Shown: piece after piece, positions 19,698 through 30,575 of the stretch
Layout of the letters: each line of letters begins with the position of its first letter
How positions within the stretch are numbered: position 1 is the first letter of the stretch
Assembly: GCA_036245805.1 (NCBI GenBank)
Contig: BTRK01000006.1
Coordinates: 47,051,257-47,115,256, forward strand
From: Pristionchus mayeri
Taxonomy: Eukaryota > Nematoda > Chromadorea > Rhabditida > Neodiplogasteridae
Direction of reading: 5' to 3'
DNA length: 64,000 nucleotides
Made by a program: the position numbers and the translations under genes
The notes under the pieces: model-generated
What the model saw: the letters and a program-made list of their open reading frames with translations, nothing else
Database searches by the model: none
What the model was told of the DNA's origin: nothing

Positions 19698-21541
19698 CTA
19701 GTTGGGCGACAGCATCAACACATTGTCCTTCTTCTCATTGGCGAAGAGATAGTAGAAGAGACTGTTGAATGATGCGATTATTTTCGACAGGGCCATGTAG
19801 AAGAGGATCTGAGAATATGAATCACGATAGGTTGCGATCACTAAAGAATTGAAATTCTGCTAATCGTCTCAGCATCCTGCACACTCTAGAGAATTACGTG
19901 AAATGAGGAATCAATTAATCCGAATTTCTTGTCCACTAAGAATACCTGCGTTGGGAAGGTGAGCAAGAGGAGGATGTAGTCGAGTACCGTGTTGCACGGC
20001 ATCGGAGATAGAGATGCCGCGCGACGGTAGAGGCCGAAGATCTAGAACAGAAACCATATTGACTGCATACTGCAGGGTAGTGATGGCAAACAGGCACGTG
20101 CTAGCCTCGTTTCCTACGCTCCATAGCATTGTCTGGGAGAGCGCAAATAATGAGAAGGGTACATGCCCACTTGGCTAAACTACAATAGTACATACGCTGT
20201 AGGCGAGGTCTCCGGATTGGAAGGCGACCAGCAGTGCGGCCTGGACAACAACGGAAGCCAGGACGAGAACGAGCGGGGAGAGGGCGGGGCCAATAGGCTG
20301 CAGGATCTGTGTCGACGCGCTGGTGAAGTGAGTGGTCGTATCCAGACGACGGACGATGTTGGTCTGGAATAAGGTAGCTGCTTCGGTAGATCAGAAGAAT
20401 GTGATAACTTCCTCCGAATATACACAGCACTGATTGTCTTCGGAAAGAGAGGGAAAGGGGAAGAAAGAGAGGGTATAATAGATGGTCACTCACAATCTCC
20501 ACAGGCTGATGCGGATTCTCGATCTTCCGCTTACGAAGGACGATATCCTGTGCGGTGGAGATGTCGTCGTCATCCTCCTTTTGAAAGGTTCCCATCTCGC
20601 CTGCGTCATTTTGAAGTAGGTGGATGAAGGGATAGAAATGGGGGCGTCTCTAAAACACGGGCACGCCCGACGGCCCGACGGCCCATGGCCGAGTCCGTCT
20701 TTTAGTGAAACCCAGAGAAACACTCACTCATGAATCTGTCGACGGTTGTCGTAAAGTAGACGGCGAGGATGACCGTGAGAATGGAAACGGTAGCGGAGCA
20801 GCAGATCAGGATGGGGAGCCACTCGAGTCGGTAAGGGAGAGAGTCGTCGCCTAGGGAGGAAAAGGCTATCGATTACTCGGCGCTTCTTCGATATTTGGCC
20901 CACCCCCCCCCCCCTTCTTCTCCTACCCTACCCCAGATATCGAAGAAGTGCCGATTACTCTATACCAGGTATGGTCATTCGATGCTAAGCAACAATGTCG
21001 ATGCATCTCCCTCGTCTGATTTCGACATTCGAGGAAGGAGAGCGGAATCAGAACTTCGCATCGAATGGCCATCCCTACTCTCTACCCTTGCCTACCTACG
21101 CCCATCGATACGTGGAGCACCGCGCGGAAGTCGCTCTTCTCTCCGACCTCAAAGGACAAATTATGAGAATGTCATATGAGAGGATTACCTGTCGGCCGCG
21201 CATGACCTTCCTCAGGTTCTCCAACTCCTCGTTCATGATGACGGAGGCATTGTCGGTCTGCGAGTATAGACTAATTACCGTAACCCAGCATAGCTACCGT
21301 AATCTACCGCCGATTACCGTAATCTACCGTGCATACCTTCTCAGCCAGCGCATTTACCAGGCGATCATTATGGGCTTGAACGGCAGATTTGAAGGAGGGA
21401 ACTTCGATGTCGGGTCGTTTGACCTATTTTATCGATCGATCGTATTTATGATATTATGATAAACTTGCAAACCTGTATGAAGGCAATTGAGAAGAGAATA
21501 GCTGGGATTGAGAGAATAATCAAGTATTGGTGGAGTATCAT
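19698..21541 (-). CDS. Unrecognised multi-pass membrane protein (intact copy of a duplicated family)
   Basis: Exons in coding order are 21473-21541, 21337-21423, 21189-21257, 21096-21147 (tentative), 20728-20850, 20494-20600, 20196-20363, 19946-20041 and 19698-19808, giving 293 aa. The tentative exon is needed to keep phase. Residues 1-23 form a signal or first membrane segment (ILFSIAFIQ). Residues 24-90 are polar and helix-prone. A strong membrane segment follows (LPILICCSATVSILTVILAV). Next come an acidic patch (EDDDDIS), an RKRK basic stretch, then a second segment (LVLVLASVVVQAALLVAF), a loop with YRRAAS and CNTVLDY, and final segments (DYILLLLTF, FYMALSKIIASFNSLFYYLF) with a KK tail. 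I know no matching family. The order does not fit a 7TM receptor. It is followed by two broken relatives (5741, 7282) and a one-exon relic (11772). Confidence 0.7.
20081..20168. repeat. Foldback element, family R1 copy 4
   Basis: It starts GTGATGGCAAACAGG. The arms CCTCGTTTCCTACGCTC and GAGCGCAAATAATGAGAAGG are imperfectly complementary. It lies in the same intron as the R1 copies in pseudogenes A and B. Confidence 0.65.
20640..20712. repeat. GC-rich foldback family R4, copy 3
   Basis: GGGGCGTCTCTAAAACACGGG, then GCCCGACGGCCCGACGG, then GTCCGTCTTTTAGTGAAAC. It is a shorter form of the elements at 6590 and 8285, in the corresponding intron. Confidence 0.65.
20868..21090. repeat. Two nested intronic palindromes
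   Basis: TACTCGGCGCTTCTTCGATAT (about 20876) is complementary to ATATCGAAGAAGTGCCGA at about 20938. CAGGTATGGTCATTCGATGC (about 20966) pairs with GCATCGAATGGCCAT at about 21058. Neither carries coding sequence. They sit between the exons at 20728 and 21096. Confidence 0.6.
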
Positions 21542-21949
21542 CTCTTCAGTGGGTCGAGAGGAAGGGAAGAGATGTTGGCCAAGAAAGGAATTGGATGCGA
21601 ATGGGGCTTTCTTCTCCTTTCCTTTCCCCATTCGTTCCCTCGCAACGGTCCGTGCTCCTTCGATACCATCCGTTCCTAGGAAGAAGAGAGGAGAAGACCG
21701 TCCTAGCAATAGGAGAGAAGATGACAGGGGGACTGGGACTCCTAGTGATGAAAGAGGAAAGGAGAGCTCCAAAAAACCACCATGGAATATGCTTCGATAC
21801 TCGAATTGTTTCAAAAGCATGAAGGGTGAAACTCTCCCCCGATTTGCGCATGGGGCCATCCACAAGCAACATTCTTCATATTGTCTCGCATTTCATATTG
21901 ACATCTCAACACTCAATCTTTTGAAAAATAGAGTCAAATGAAGAGACGA

Positions 21950-22345
21950 TTAGCCTACATTCGCACGCTAGTTGGTACAGTGAACTCCGGCCGCGAATTT
22001 CGAGCTAATCTCCCTCTACGTTTCCATTCCGCGTCCAATTTCCGATCACTCCGCTGTTTCAATGTTTCCGCCCTTTCGATCACTCCTGTGTCTCTATTGG
22101 TAGATCGGTGGAGCCGATCAAGCCCTTCCTTCTCCTATCCCTTTAGTTGACAATTCTCCTCCAATTATGCCTAGTTCTAGCGTCTATTGGCTTTTGCATC
22201 ATCGAGAGTAAAAACGCACTACTCGACTAAAATATAAACTCGGAGACCGCCCTGTTCTCCACTTGTGTACTAGCCGAGTTTCTACAGCTTAGTGACCACC
22301 CTCTCTTCACCCTTCGAAGTGGAATTCTGCTTGAAGAGGGATCAA
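21950..22345 (+). pseudogene. 5' fragment of a duplicated DUF229 gene
   Basis: The upstream region and first codons match 25311-25640 of the intact DUF229 gene: TTTCCATTCCGCGTCCAATT and CAATGTTTCC in the leader. A damaged version of the signal-peptide region follows (CTAGTTCTAGCGTCTATTGG against CTAGTTCTGGCGTCCATTGG). The start codon region is altered (TTATGCCTAG). Similarity fades after about 22345 with short matches (CTAGCCGAGTTT; TCTTCACCCTTCGA). The rest of the gene is absent. Confidence 0.7.
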
Positions 22346-22760
22346 ATTCAAACGTGCATAAATAATATTGTGCCATGATGTACAAATGAAAGTTACGCCA
22401 TGATATAATTTTTTTTCTACATAGTAGAGTTTGAGTCGTATTCGATAAAATATCGTTGGTCATGATATGTCGTTGGTGGCGATCAGTTGTCAGCAAAACT
22501 TGTTTTTGCTTCTAGCTAGAGTTCGAGAGACGATGCCAAATATCGATCAATGCTTCAAATTTATAAATATCACAGTGACATATTTTAGAAAAGTTTTTGC
22601 AAGGTATTTTTTGAACTCGATGGGCATACTCGATGGGTGTCTAAGGCATCTTTTTCTTCGATATTACATTTATTAGCGGGCCCTGTATTTATCTGTGTTT
22701 TTCGATATACACGCCTATGGCGACGGTGAACATGCATAATGTAAAATGAAGATCGCAGGG

Positions 22761-24187
22761 TCAGGTGGTGGTCAGCCGCCCAGAGGGAATCATACTCGAA
22801 GTCGTCCTCCACACAGTCGTTTTCGTCGGTTCTTTCTTCTTTCTAAACATCCCAAGCAGTCCTTCCCTGCAAGATTCGTCGTGCAATTGGGAAACCCTTC
22901 CCCCATTATATATGCTGCTACCAGTTCAATGTTCAGTCCAATGTCTAATCTGAAGTCTTCGAAGGACGATCTGTTCAACCTATATGCATAACTCTGTTCA
23001 ACTCTGATAGAGAGAGTGTTCGAAGTGAAAACGAAAGCCCGAATACGAACTCTACTTGACTGGTTCAAAGAACGGGATATAGCTGGGGGATACGCAGATA
23101 CTGCACTTTGCTCTCACCGGTAGTCCTTCATGAGCAGGATAATAACGACAGCGTCCCAAGCAGGGAAGCACACGTTGAGGAACATGCAGCCATGATCGAA
23201 GAACCAGATCGGGAGATGGAAGAAGGGGAAGGTGACTACGCAGAAGTAGGGAATGTACACGAACACCAGCGGGACCAGTGTCTGCAAATCGCTTTTCGTT
23301 TTCTTCTTCTTCTTCCTCTTCTTCTTATTCTTCTTCTTCGAGTTCCGAGACAAATAATCTCTCGACGGTATTACGTCGGATGAGAACTATGACGTCATAC
23401 CACCTTTGATATATCAAAGGCGGAATGACGTCATACTTCTGATCCGACGTATTTCCCTCTCGACCGGTCGAGCGGTGAGAGATAATTGGAAATGAAGAGA
23501 CGATTACCCGAATAGTACATGCTAATTTCAAATCAATCAATTTCTGGCACTACGATGGAGCTTACCAAAGAGCGAATTCAGCAAGTGTGCAGAAGGTTAA
23601 GAATGCGATGAATTTTTTGACTGAGTAAAGGCGAAGGAGATCCGGTCTTCTGATGGACCAGAATCGGTACAGCAAGTGGATGTTCATTAGGACGAAGGGA
23701 ACAGTGAAGCACGACGCGTGGAAAGACGTGATTCTCTGAGGAATTGGTTCGGTTAAAATATACTTTATTTAATTTAATTCGTAAATTATGTATAATTATC
23801 GCGCTTGTCGTCGTAGATGCCGGCGACGCCGAACGTAGTTCCCACAATGACAACATGCTGCAAAGAAATGTATAATAACCAATAAATAACGATTGGTTCT
23901 TCGTGGTTCCTTACCGGTTTGACGGATGAGTGGAGGAGCGTTAGAAATGTGTCGTAACTGGCGAATATCGTGAGCAATTGCTTATACGAACCGAGTGCTC
24001 TCCTAGTGAAGCGACGAATAGCAAATAGCAAAACGATGTTCATTACGACGCCAGCGACTGCAATTTGAGCTTATTTTTGCAGTTCGATCAAGATGTGTGA
24101 AGAATAACCGAGAATTCCAAGTATCTTTTCCAGGGGAATTTCGAACCTCTTACCGATATGCGCGTGTTCGACGATATTGGAAATCAT
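22761..24187 (-). pseudogene. Str-type serpentine chemoreceptor lacking its central exon(s)
   Basis: Exons in coding order are 24154-24187 (MISNIVEHAHI), 23915-24057 (VMNIVLLFAI, then GSYKQLLTIFASYD, the Str TM1-TM2 signature), about 23797-23869 (VVIVGTTFGVAG), 23566-23735 (TVPFVLMNIHLLYRFWSI, TM3 and the RYWA-like cytoplasmic edge), 23118-23281 (TLVPLVFVYIPYF, TM6, and the TM7 region to MKDYR) and 22761-22866 (GLLGMFRKKK tail, stop 22761). The exon at 23566 ends in phase 2 but the next starts in phase 0. The sequence for TM4-TM5, normally about 80-100 residues, is absent from the 284-nt intron, which instead holds an R3 MITE. The third exon also lacks a GT donor. Str receptors are chemosensory GPCRs of sensory cilia. 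This copy is inferred non-functional. Confidence 0.75.
23371..23451. mobile_element. MITE family R3 copy 1 (81-bp hairpin)
   Basis: ACGTCGGATGAGAACTATG and its complement (CATACTTCTGATCCGACGT, with mismatches) close on CCTTTGATATATCAAAGG. The inner block TGACGTCAT is itself palindromic. It is inserted where the Str gene should have an exon. Other copies are at 37008, 43238 and 54340. Confidence 0.85.
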
Positions 24188-25499
24188 TGGAGGAATGTAA
24201 TGGATGAAGCAAGCCGCTGGATCGTACAATTGTCGAACTTAGAACGTTCCTAAAAGCTTCAGAAATCTACGATCACAGATCATTCATTGGGCAAAAACGA
24301 ATGGTTAGGAACAACTGTCACATGGATATCCGCGGAATCCTTTCAGATTGGTCAAACGAGCTGAACTCTAACGGGACTCAGATGAGGAATGTACAAGTTT
24401 TTGCATATCTTGATGTTCTAGAGATTCGCTATTCGAACTCCACGCGGGAGAAGTCTCCGGACGTGGAAATCAGCAGTGCCTCGGCCAAATGCACATGGCT
24501 TTTTATATTGCTCTCCCAGTGATCACAAATCAAATTTATGCTAACACTGAACACAAATGTATTTTCAGAGCAATTAGTTATTAACTGTCGGCCTGATTGT
24601 GCATCCCAAGGGTATGCAATCATTGATTTGATCTATGCTCGTTGCATGATGAATTCTCAGTGGTAAAAGATATAATTTGCAAGATTGTCCTTTAACGAAG
24701 CTGGTGGGCGATTTTAGCAAAACGCTTTGTGGTGTCTAATCGTGCACACGCTCTGCTCCAATCAAGTCACAAGGGAAGGCAAATGAGAGGATGCAAAAAT
24801 AGGTGTGGTAATGACGACCAATGATCCACTAAGCGAACTGCCTGGCGAGATGATTTCATATCGAAATTTATATCGGGCTTGCAAGATAGTAATAGTATTT
24901 TTGGCTTTTCAAATTTTTCATCTGACATAATCATACAGACAATGAATTGTTAGCATCGAACAAACACCTCCATTGTTCCAGCATTAGTGAAAAGCCCAAC
25001 CTTTAGTTGTTGTTCGTTAAGGCTACTCTTTACCTATATCACTATTAGGCTGGGTTAAGCCAGGATATTGCTCCCGTCTGAGGATGTGTATTCAATGAAC
25101 GCTAAAATAGAAATATTTGCAAAGCAGATCTTTAGTCAACAATACTGAAAATCCAATTTTCGAGAAGTTGACAAATTTCTCAACCTCTCTTTATCGATTT
25201 ATCGTACACCACATAGGTGCTTCATCAGATGCAGAAATGTGCGAGAATGAGTCTCATTTCTCTCACTTCGCAATGCTCTCTAAAAAAAAGAGCGACCATT
25301 TTCACAGATCCGCACTCTAGTTGGTGCAGTGAACGCCGATCGCGAATTTCGAGCTCATCTCCCTTGTTTCGTTTCCATTCCGCGTCCAATTCCCGATCAC
25401 TCCCCTGTTTCAATGTTTCCCCGCTCTCTCGATCAATCCTATACCTCTATTAGTACATCGGCGGAGCGGATCACACACGTCCCTCCCATTTAGGAGGCC
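24188..25499. other. Intergenic region with duplicated F-box flank and DUF229 promoter-proximal DNA
   Basis: 24700-24893 repeats 9345-9545 (upstream of F-box A), diverged. 25311-25499 is the leader of the DUF229 gene and is also present at 21960-22140. No gene was recognised in between. Confidence 0.5.
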
Positions 25500-28012
25500 A
25501 TGCTTCTCCACTTCTGTCTAGTTCTGGCGTCCATTGGCTGCTGCATCATGATTTTCTACCACTGCGAACCACGCATTGGTCAATCGTCACTCGAGTTCGC
25601 TTCTTTCGAGAGCAACAACACTCTACTCGACTCCAATCTTGACATAGAGGCCGCACTCTTTTCCGCTTGTGTCCTAGCCGAGTTTGGAGATGGCTGGACC
25701 AAGGAACTCCTCAGGTCGGCTAAGATTAACAAGAATCCTATCAAGAAGTGCGATGAGAAGTTCAAGCCGAAGACGGTGCTTTCAAGGAGTGGGAGCTTAC
25801 GGATACGTGAGGATCAGACGGACGTCGAGTATCAGGCAAGGAGCATAAAGCACCTGACGGAGAGGCAGGTGACCTACGGCGAATGGACCACCCTCTCTCA
25901 TCAACCTTCTTCACCCTTCGATGCGGAATTCATCCATACCCGTTGCTTCTCTACAAACAAGACGTTAGTAGAAGACTTCGTGCACATTCAAGTGATCAAG
26001 AAGGTCGTCGGCGTTGAGGATAGTCTGAGCAAAGATTTATCTTCACTCAATACACTCCCTCGCCACTCAAGCGGTCTAGAGAGTGGCGAAGATGAACAAA
26101 TGGTGTCTAGAATAACCGATGCTGGTGCTGAGGAGGAGTCGTCCAGCGTCGCCAGCGTTGAGGAGGTGGAGGAAGTCGCTGATGTTGAGCGAGAACAGAA
26201 ATACGTCGTCAGCGTTGAGCAGGAGCGTCCCTCCGTCTACATCTTCGTCGTTGACTCCGTCTCGAATAGTCAGGCACTGCGATCCCTTCCGAAGACGCTG
26301 AGTCTGCTGAAGAAGGAGCACGACGCCGTGAATATGAGACACGTGAACAAAGTGGGAGAGAACAGCCACCCAAATGGACTCGCGCTATTCTTCGGGAAGC
26401 TCGTTACTAGGTGAATAAATATTCATTTATTGCAATAATTATTCATTAAAAGGTTACATTATTTTTAAAATTGTTTGCGAATTTAGAATTACTGGAAGGT
26501 CGCACTACGAAAAATCCCATCGCTATATCTGAAATGTTATACATACGAAAGGTTCAAATCAAATAAAGGGAGAGCGAAGATTACATTTCAGGTTGGACAG
26601 GAGTCTCTTCGGTCTAGAAGACGTCGAGCCAGACTGGGACAAGACCGAACATTGCCATGGTTTCCTCGACGACAAGGGCTTCGTGTTGGAAGACTTCACG
26701 AAGGCGGGCTATGCGTCCCTGATGGCTGAGGATTGGGCCTCGGGCGTCTTCAACTACCCCACCTGCTGGGGCTTCTCGAGTCCTCCAGTGACGCACTACA
26801 TGCGCCCCTTCCAGGTAGCGTCCAACAATCGAATAATCGCATAATTACATACTTCCTTCATTCTGAAAAATCTCTGTAGGAGAGTGTATTCCATTAACCC
26901 TTGCTACAGATCCACTACGAGAAGCGTCAAATGGTATCCCGTCGGTTCCAGGGCCCCGACCAGTGTCTTGAATCTCACTCCTTTCTCTACCAGTACCTCT
27001 CTGCCTTCATCCATCAGTACCCTACGACTCCGAAGATCGCCCTGACGTGGGCGAGTAATGTCGCCCACAACGACGAGGATCGACTCTTCCACTTCGACGC
27101 ACAGCTCTTCGATTTATTCAGAAGCCACAGGGAGGAGTTCGATCGATCCTACGTCTTCCTGATGGGCGATCACGGAATGCGGTTCGGAGCAGTGAGGAAT
27201 ACGTGGATTGGCAACAGGGAGGTTAACAACCCAATGCTGTTCCTCTCTGTTCCCCGTCATCTTCGGGCCAGGCTGAACCCGATGTTGAAAGATAACGCTG
27301 AGAAGCTGTTGACTTCCTTCGACATCCACGCTTCTCTCGTGGATATTCTCCGAGATCCCGAGATGAAGACACAGGAGGGGCCTAAGGAGCGATGGGGAAG
27401 CTCATTGTTTCGCCCTCTACCTGGAGGAGAGCGGTCGTGTAGGACCCTGCCCATTCCTGTTCGATACTGTCTGTGTGAGTGGAATCGAACAGAGGTGGTG
27501 GACTTCAAGGAGAGGAAGCAGATGGGAGAGGCAGCCACGGGGCTACTCAACGATAGACTAAGGTGAGGATTAAACAAAATTACCTAGTTGCCATGCAAAA
27601 AATTACCGCAGTCGATGTTTTTCAAACCAGGGAAAAATCCATTACTCATGTTCTGTTTTAAATTCTTCTCAGGTCAGAGAACATGACTGATGTCTGTGAG
27701 GAGTTCTCGTTGAAACAAGTGAAGACGATAAATCGAATCGACGGCACTAGAGGCATCCATGAAATTCACTTCAAGACCAACCAATGCAACGCACAGTTCA
27801 AAGCGCTGATCCGAGTGGAAAAGTGAGTTTCACTTTCCCTGTTTCGATACTGATTCTTCCGCGAGTAGCGTAACAACTAGGATTGCAGGGAGAACGGAAC
27901 TCTCATAGCGAAACTGGCCTCTGACGAGTTCACACGGACGAATTCCTACGGCAACTCTGCAGAATGCATGAATTCGAGGGCTGAATTGAGGCCGATCTGT
28001 TGCTGTAAATAG
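25500..28012 (+). CDS. DUF229-family protein (alkaline-phosphatase/sulfatase-like fold), five exons
   Basis: Exons 25500-26410, 26592-26814, 26910-27562, 27673-27822 and 27889-28012 are all in phase, giving 686 aa. Residues 1-20 form a signal or type II anchor (CLVLASIGCCIMIFYHC). A variable acidic Glu/Val-rich stretch at about 200-245 precedes the conserved domain. That domain starts VYIFVVDSVSNSQALRSLPK, the DUF229 'DSVSR...PKT' block, with NKVGENSHPN after it. Further DUF229 marks are DKGFVLEDFTKAGY, HYMRPFQ and a metal-site-like FLMGDHGMRFG...TWIGNREVNNP. A Cys-rich C-terminal tail (PICCCK) ends the protein. The founding Asp of sulfatase-like enzymes is present (VVDSVS). The reaction is unknown. 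It is likely secreted or Golgi-luminal, since the family is extracellular in nematodes. It has a broken duplicate 5' end at 21950. Confidence 0.9.
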
Positions 28013-28540
28013 GCTGCCTAGTCACATAACTTAATATGTGTAGTTTGTTAGGTGGAGTTGTTCTTCGTATACGGGTGTATTTTTTATGTGTGATTGTCGA
28101 ATCCGTGTGTGTCACACGTAATTGGTCACATTTGGCCGATTTTTACTTTTCATTCGTTCATTCCGTGGAGGTTAACGTGAGCGTATACAAGAAACGTATG
28201 TCCGTTGATCGGGTCGAATCAGCAGATGGTTACTTTGCAGCAACGGTAGGGGTTAAAGGTCGGTCCAAGTTTCAATAACAGAAGTTGTAAAAAGTGGAGG
28301 TTGTGATCGAATATAACTAGACAATACATTGGCAGAGTACCAAACACATTCGAGGAAGAGTTTTTATCACAAGATACAATCCTGACGGTCACGTTAAGAG
28401 CACTATTCTCAAGAATTCCGAGCATTTGCATGATCGGAAATGTGATTCAAAGTAGGTTGAGCATGTCACATGTGCGAAGGATAATTCCCCTTCAAGTGCG
28501 GATCAAGTTGTGTACGCGAAAGTGTTGCCGCCTCAGCATG

Positions 28541-28553
28541 GGTATATAATCCG
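28541..28553 (+). promoter_or_regulatory. TATA box of the TIL-domain gene
   Basis: GGTATATAATCC lies about 60 bases upstream of the ATG at 28609, leaving room for a short leader (CAACTGCGATAATTCTCTGC). It is a rarely clear core promoter for this window. Confidence 0.6.
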
Positions 28554-28608
28554 CATGAACCAGCTTTGATAACCTACTTGATAAGAGCAACTGCGATAAT
28601 TCTCTGCA

Positions 28609-29578
28609 ATGCTCAGTTGGTTGTCACTTCTTGCATTGCTGACGATTGCTGAAGCTGCAATAGACACTTGTAAGTTTCGTTGTACGTATGATCATTTTGG
28701 AAGAACAGTTCCTTCAGCTCCTTCCCCTCCTCAATGCGCGCCCAACATGGAGTTCCGAGAAATCGCCGATCTGTGTGAGCTCACGTGTGCATCACCCGAA
28801 CCCGTGAGTTTATTTTCGAAACCGGGTCTCAACTATTCCCACACTCCCTCGACAAGTGGAGCTACGAGAGAGCGCATAGGGTGCAGAGGCGGTTGGATCG
28901 TTGGACTCTATGAGATTATCGCGCATTCTCTAGTTGTACCAAAAGCGACATGAACTTGTCACTATTTTTCGAAGAGATTTAAATACAATTCACCGCGGTT
29001 TTTCATGCAAACCCGACCACAGAAACGAACTCACTGCAATGAAGGGCGAAACAGAAGATTGTTTGAATCAATAAAACTATATTTTCAGACTTGTCAGTTT
29101 CAAGAGATTGTCCTCTGGCCCTTCGAGCTCTCCAGGTGCCAGTGCAAGAAGGGATTCTACAGGTGCGAAACTACTTACCTCCATTAAAAAAAAAATGAAA
29201 TGTCGCTTTCAGGTTGGTGCTAAACGGACCATGTGTTGCTTTCCATAAGTGCAATTCTCAATCGATCAAGCAGGCGGCACCTAAGGTTATCAATGTTTTC
29301 ACTTGTGAACGACAAAAATGTTCCAGCATGGAATCTGTTTGTTATAGCCACGAATTTTGCAGAGAGTCGCCAGAGAAGCGCTTCCGTTCAAAACGGATCG
29401 GGGAGATTCAAAGCCAATCCGAGACAAGCTGCCCGAGAAATCAGTCAAGCTCACGAAGAAAACAAAGAAGCAAACGGGCATGACTCCCGAGCAGGAACAA
29501 GGCTTTCTGCTGGAAAAGGTGCTACTAGAGCCGACGCTCTCGCTGGTCTATGGACCCTTAAGGATGCTCGTTCACTGA
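28609..29578 (+). CDS. Small secreted protein with a trypsin-inhibitor-like (TIL) Cys-rich domain
   Basis: Exons 28609-28803, 29089-29162, 29213-29285 and 29363-29578 give 185 aa with consistent phases. The signal peptide is MLSWLSLLALLTIAEA. The mature N-terminus has a Cys pattern of the TIL type: CAPNMEF...LCELTC...C...CQCKKGFYR...NGPCVAFHKC, spanning residues about 45-110. The C-terminal 70 residues are Lys-rich, then hydrophobic (LSLVYGPLRML). TIL domains usually inhibit serine proteases; eight domain cysteines are seen against ten in full TIL domains, so two are missing. Exon 3 could instead read through to 29483 with an alternative Arg/Ser-rich end. I prefer splicing at AAG|GTTATC because the frame after it is longer and ends cleanly. 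Confidence 0.7.
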
Positions 29579-29814
29579 GGATCGATCATTCTTCTTTTTT
29601 TTGTAAATTTCGACCCCATTAGCTGATCTCATTTGCTGTGCGTTTACATTTTTTCGATGAAATTTGTCATGATAAATAGTATTTTTTTCCCAACAGTGCT
29701 CACTGTACAACTTTCGAACAAAGTCTCGACGACGAATCACGCATGTCGAGTTAGCTTCACGATTTCCAGGTCTATTTTGTGGCTGCGAAAATATTAGGAA
29801 ATCTCACAAATTAT

Positions 29815-30105
29815 TCCGCTTTCGCTCGAGCCTTGGCCTTGACGGCGCGCACGTCTGGAATAATCTCCCTAAGAAATGCGTTTCATTTTCGATTAATGTA
29901 TAGTTATATCACAGCCACCTCCAGTTTTTATCCTCAGACAATAATTTGACACTTGGATTTAGCTTTGATAATGTTTCTCTTCCTCTACGCTTGCTGCCAA
30001 GCAACCACTCCTAATTCGATTCAATCGACGAACATCCTTATATTGCACACACTGATAATATTATCGCGATTTAACCTTAACGGAAATGAATGAATGAACA
30101 AATGA
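29815..30105 (+). mobile_element. 5'-truncated LINE 3' end
   Basis: The last coding residues (a frame resembling SFYPQTIIDT) and 3' untranslated region match the end of the LINE at 37.2-39.8 kb: GCTGCCAAGCAACC, TTCGATTCAATCGACG and CTTAACGGAAATGAATGAATGA against GCTGCCTAGCAACC, TTCGATCCAATCGACG and CTAACGGAATAAACGAATGAATG. It is a dead-on-arrival insertion with the same (GAAT)n tail. Confidence 0.8.
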
Positions 30106-30575
30106 TTATCCTTACTTACACTGTTTATCGAACAGGTTCTAGAAACATCGCAAATTGGAAAGGGGGTTGGAAAAATGCATTTGGCCAGTGATAAAGGAAG
30201 CATATCCAGAGTACACTACGATCTTTTCTCGAATGACTGATCGATCGCTGTTACGAATACGTATTGCACACTGTGGTATACGACAGTTAATGGTCCACAT
30301 TCCCGTACGCTTTTGGTCGTCGAGAACAAACACTCTTATCTGCAAAAAGTGAGTAAACAGCAGTTTCATATGTCTAACTAAGTCGCAGGATCTGCGGTCT
30401 TCTGAATAATGGCGGGGAAAAAACTGAATATTTGAGCAGCTCTCCGTATTATGGAAGGGAGTAAATCAGGCTCACTTAGGGCATTCCATTGGCTTTCATT
30501 GGGCGACGACGTACATACATCTAAGGCCTTCATAAAACAACTACAAAATATGACTTGTCCTCGGTCATGCAACTA

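Noticed and set aside
21456..21941. 161-codon plus-strand frame
   Set aside because: It runs antisense over the signal-peptide exon of the membrane-protein gene and its upstream DNA, has no homologous features and no splice support.
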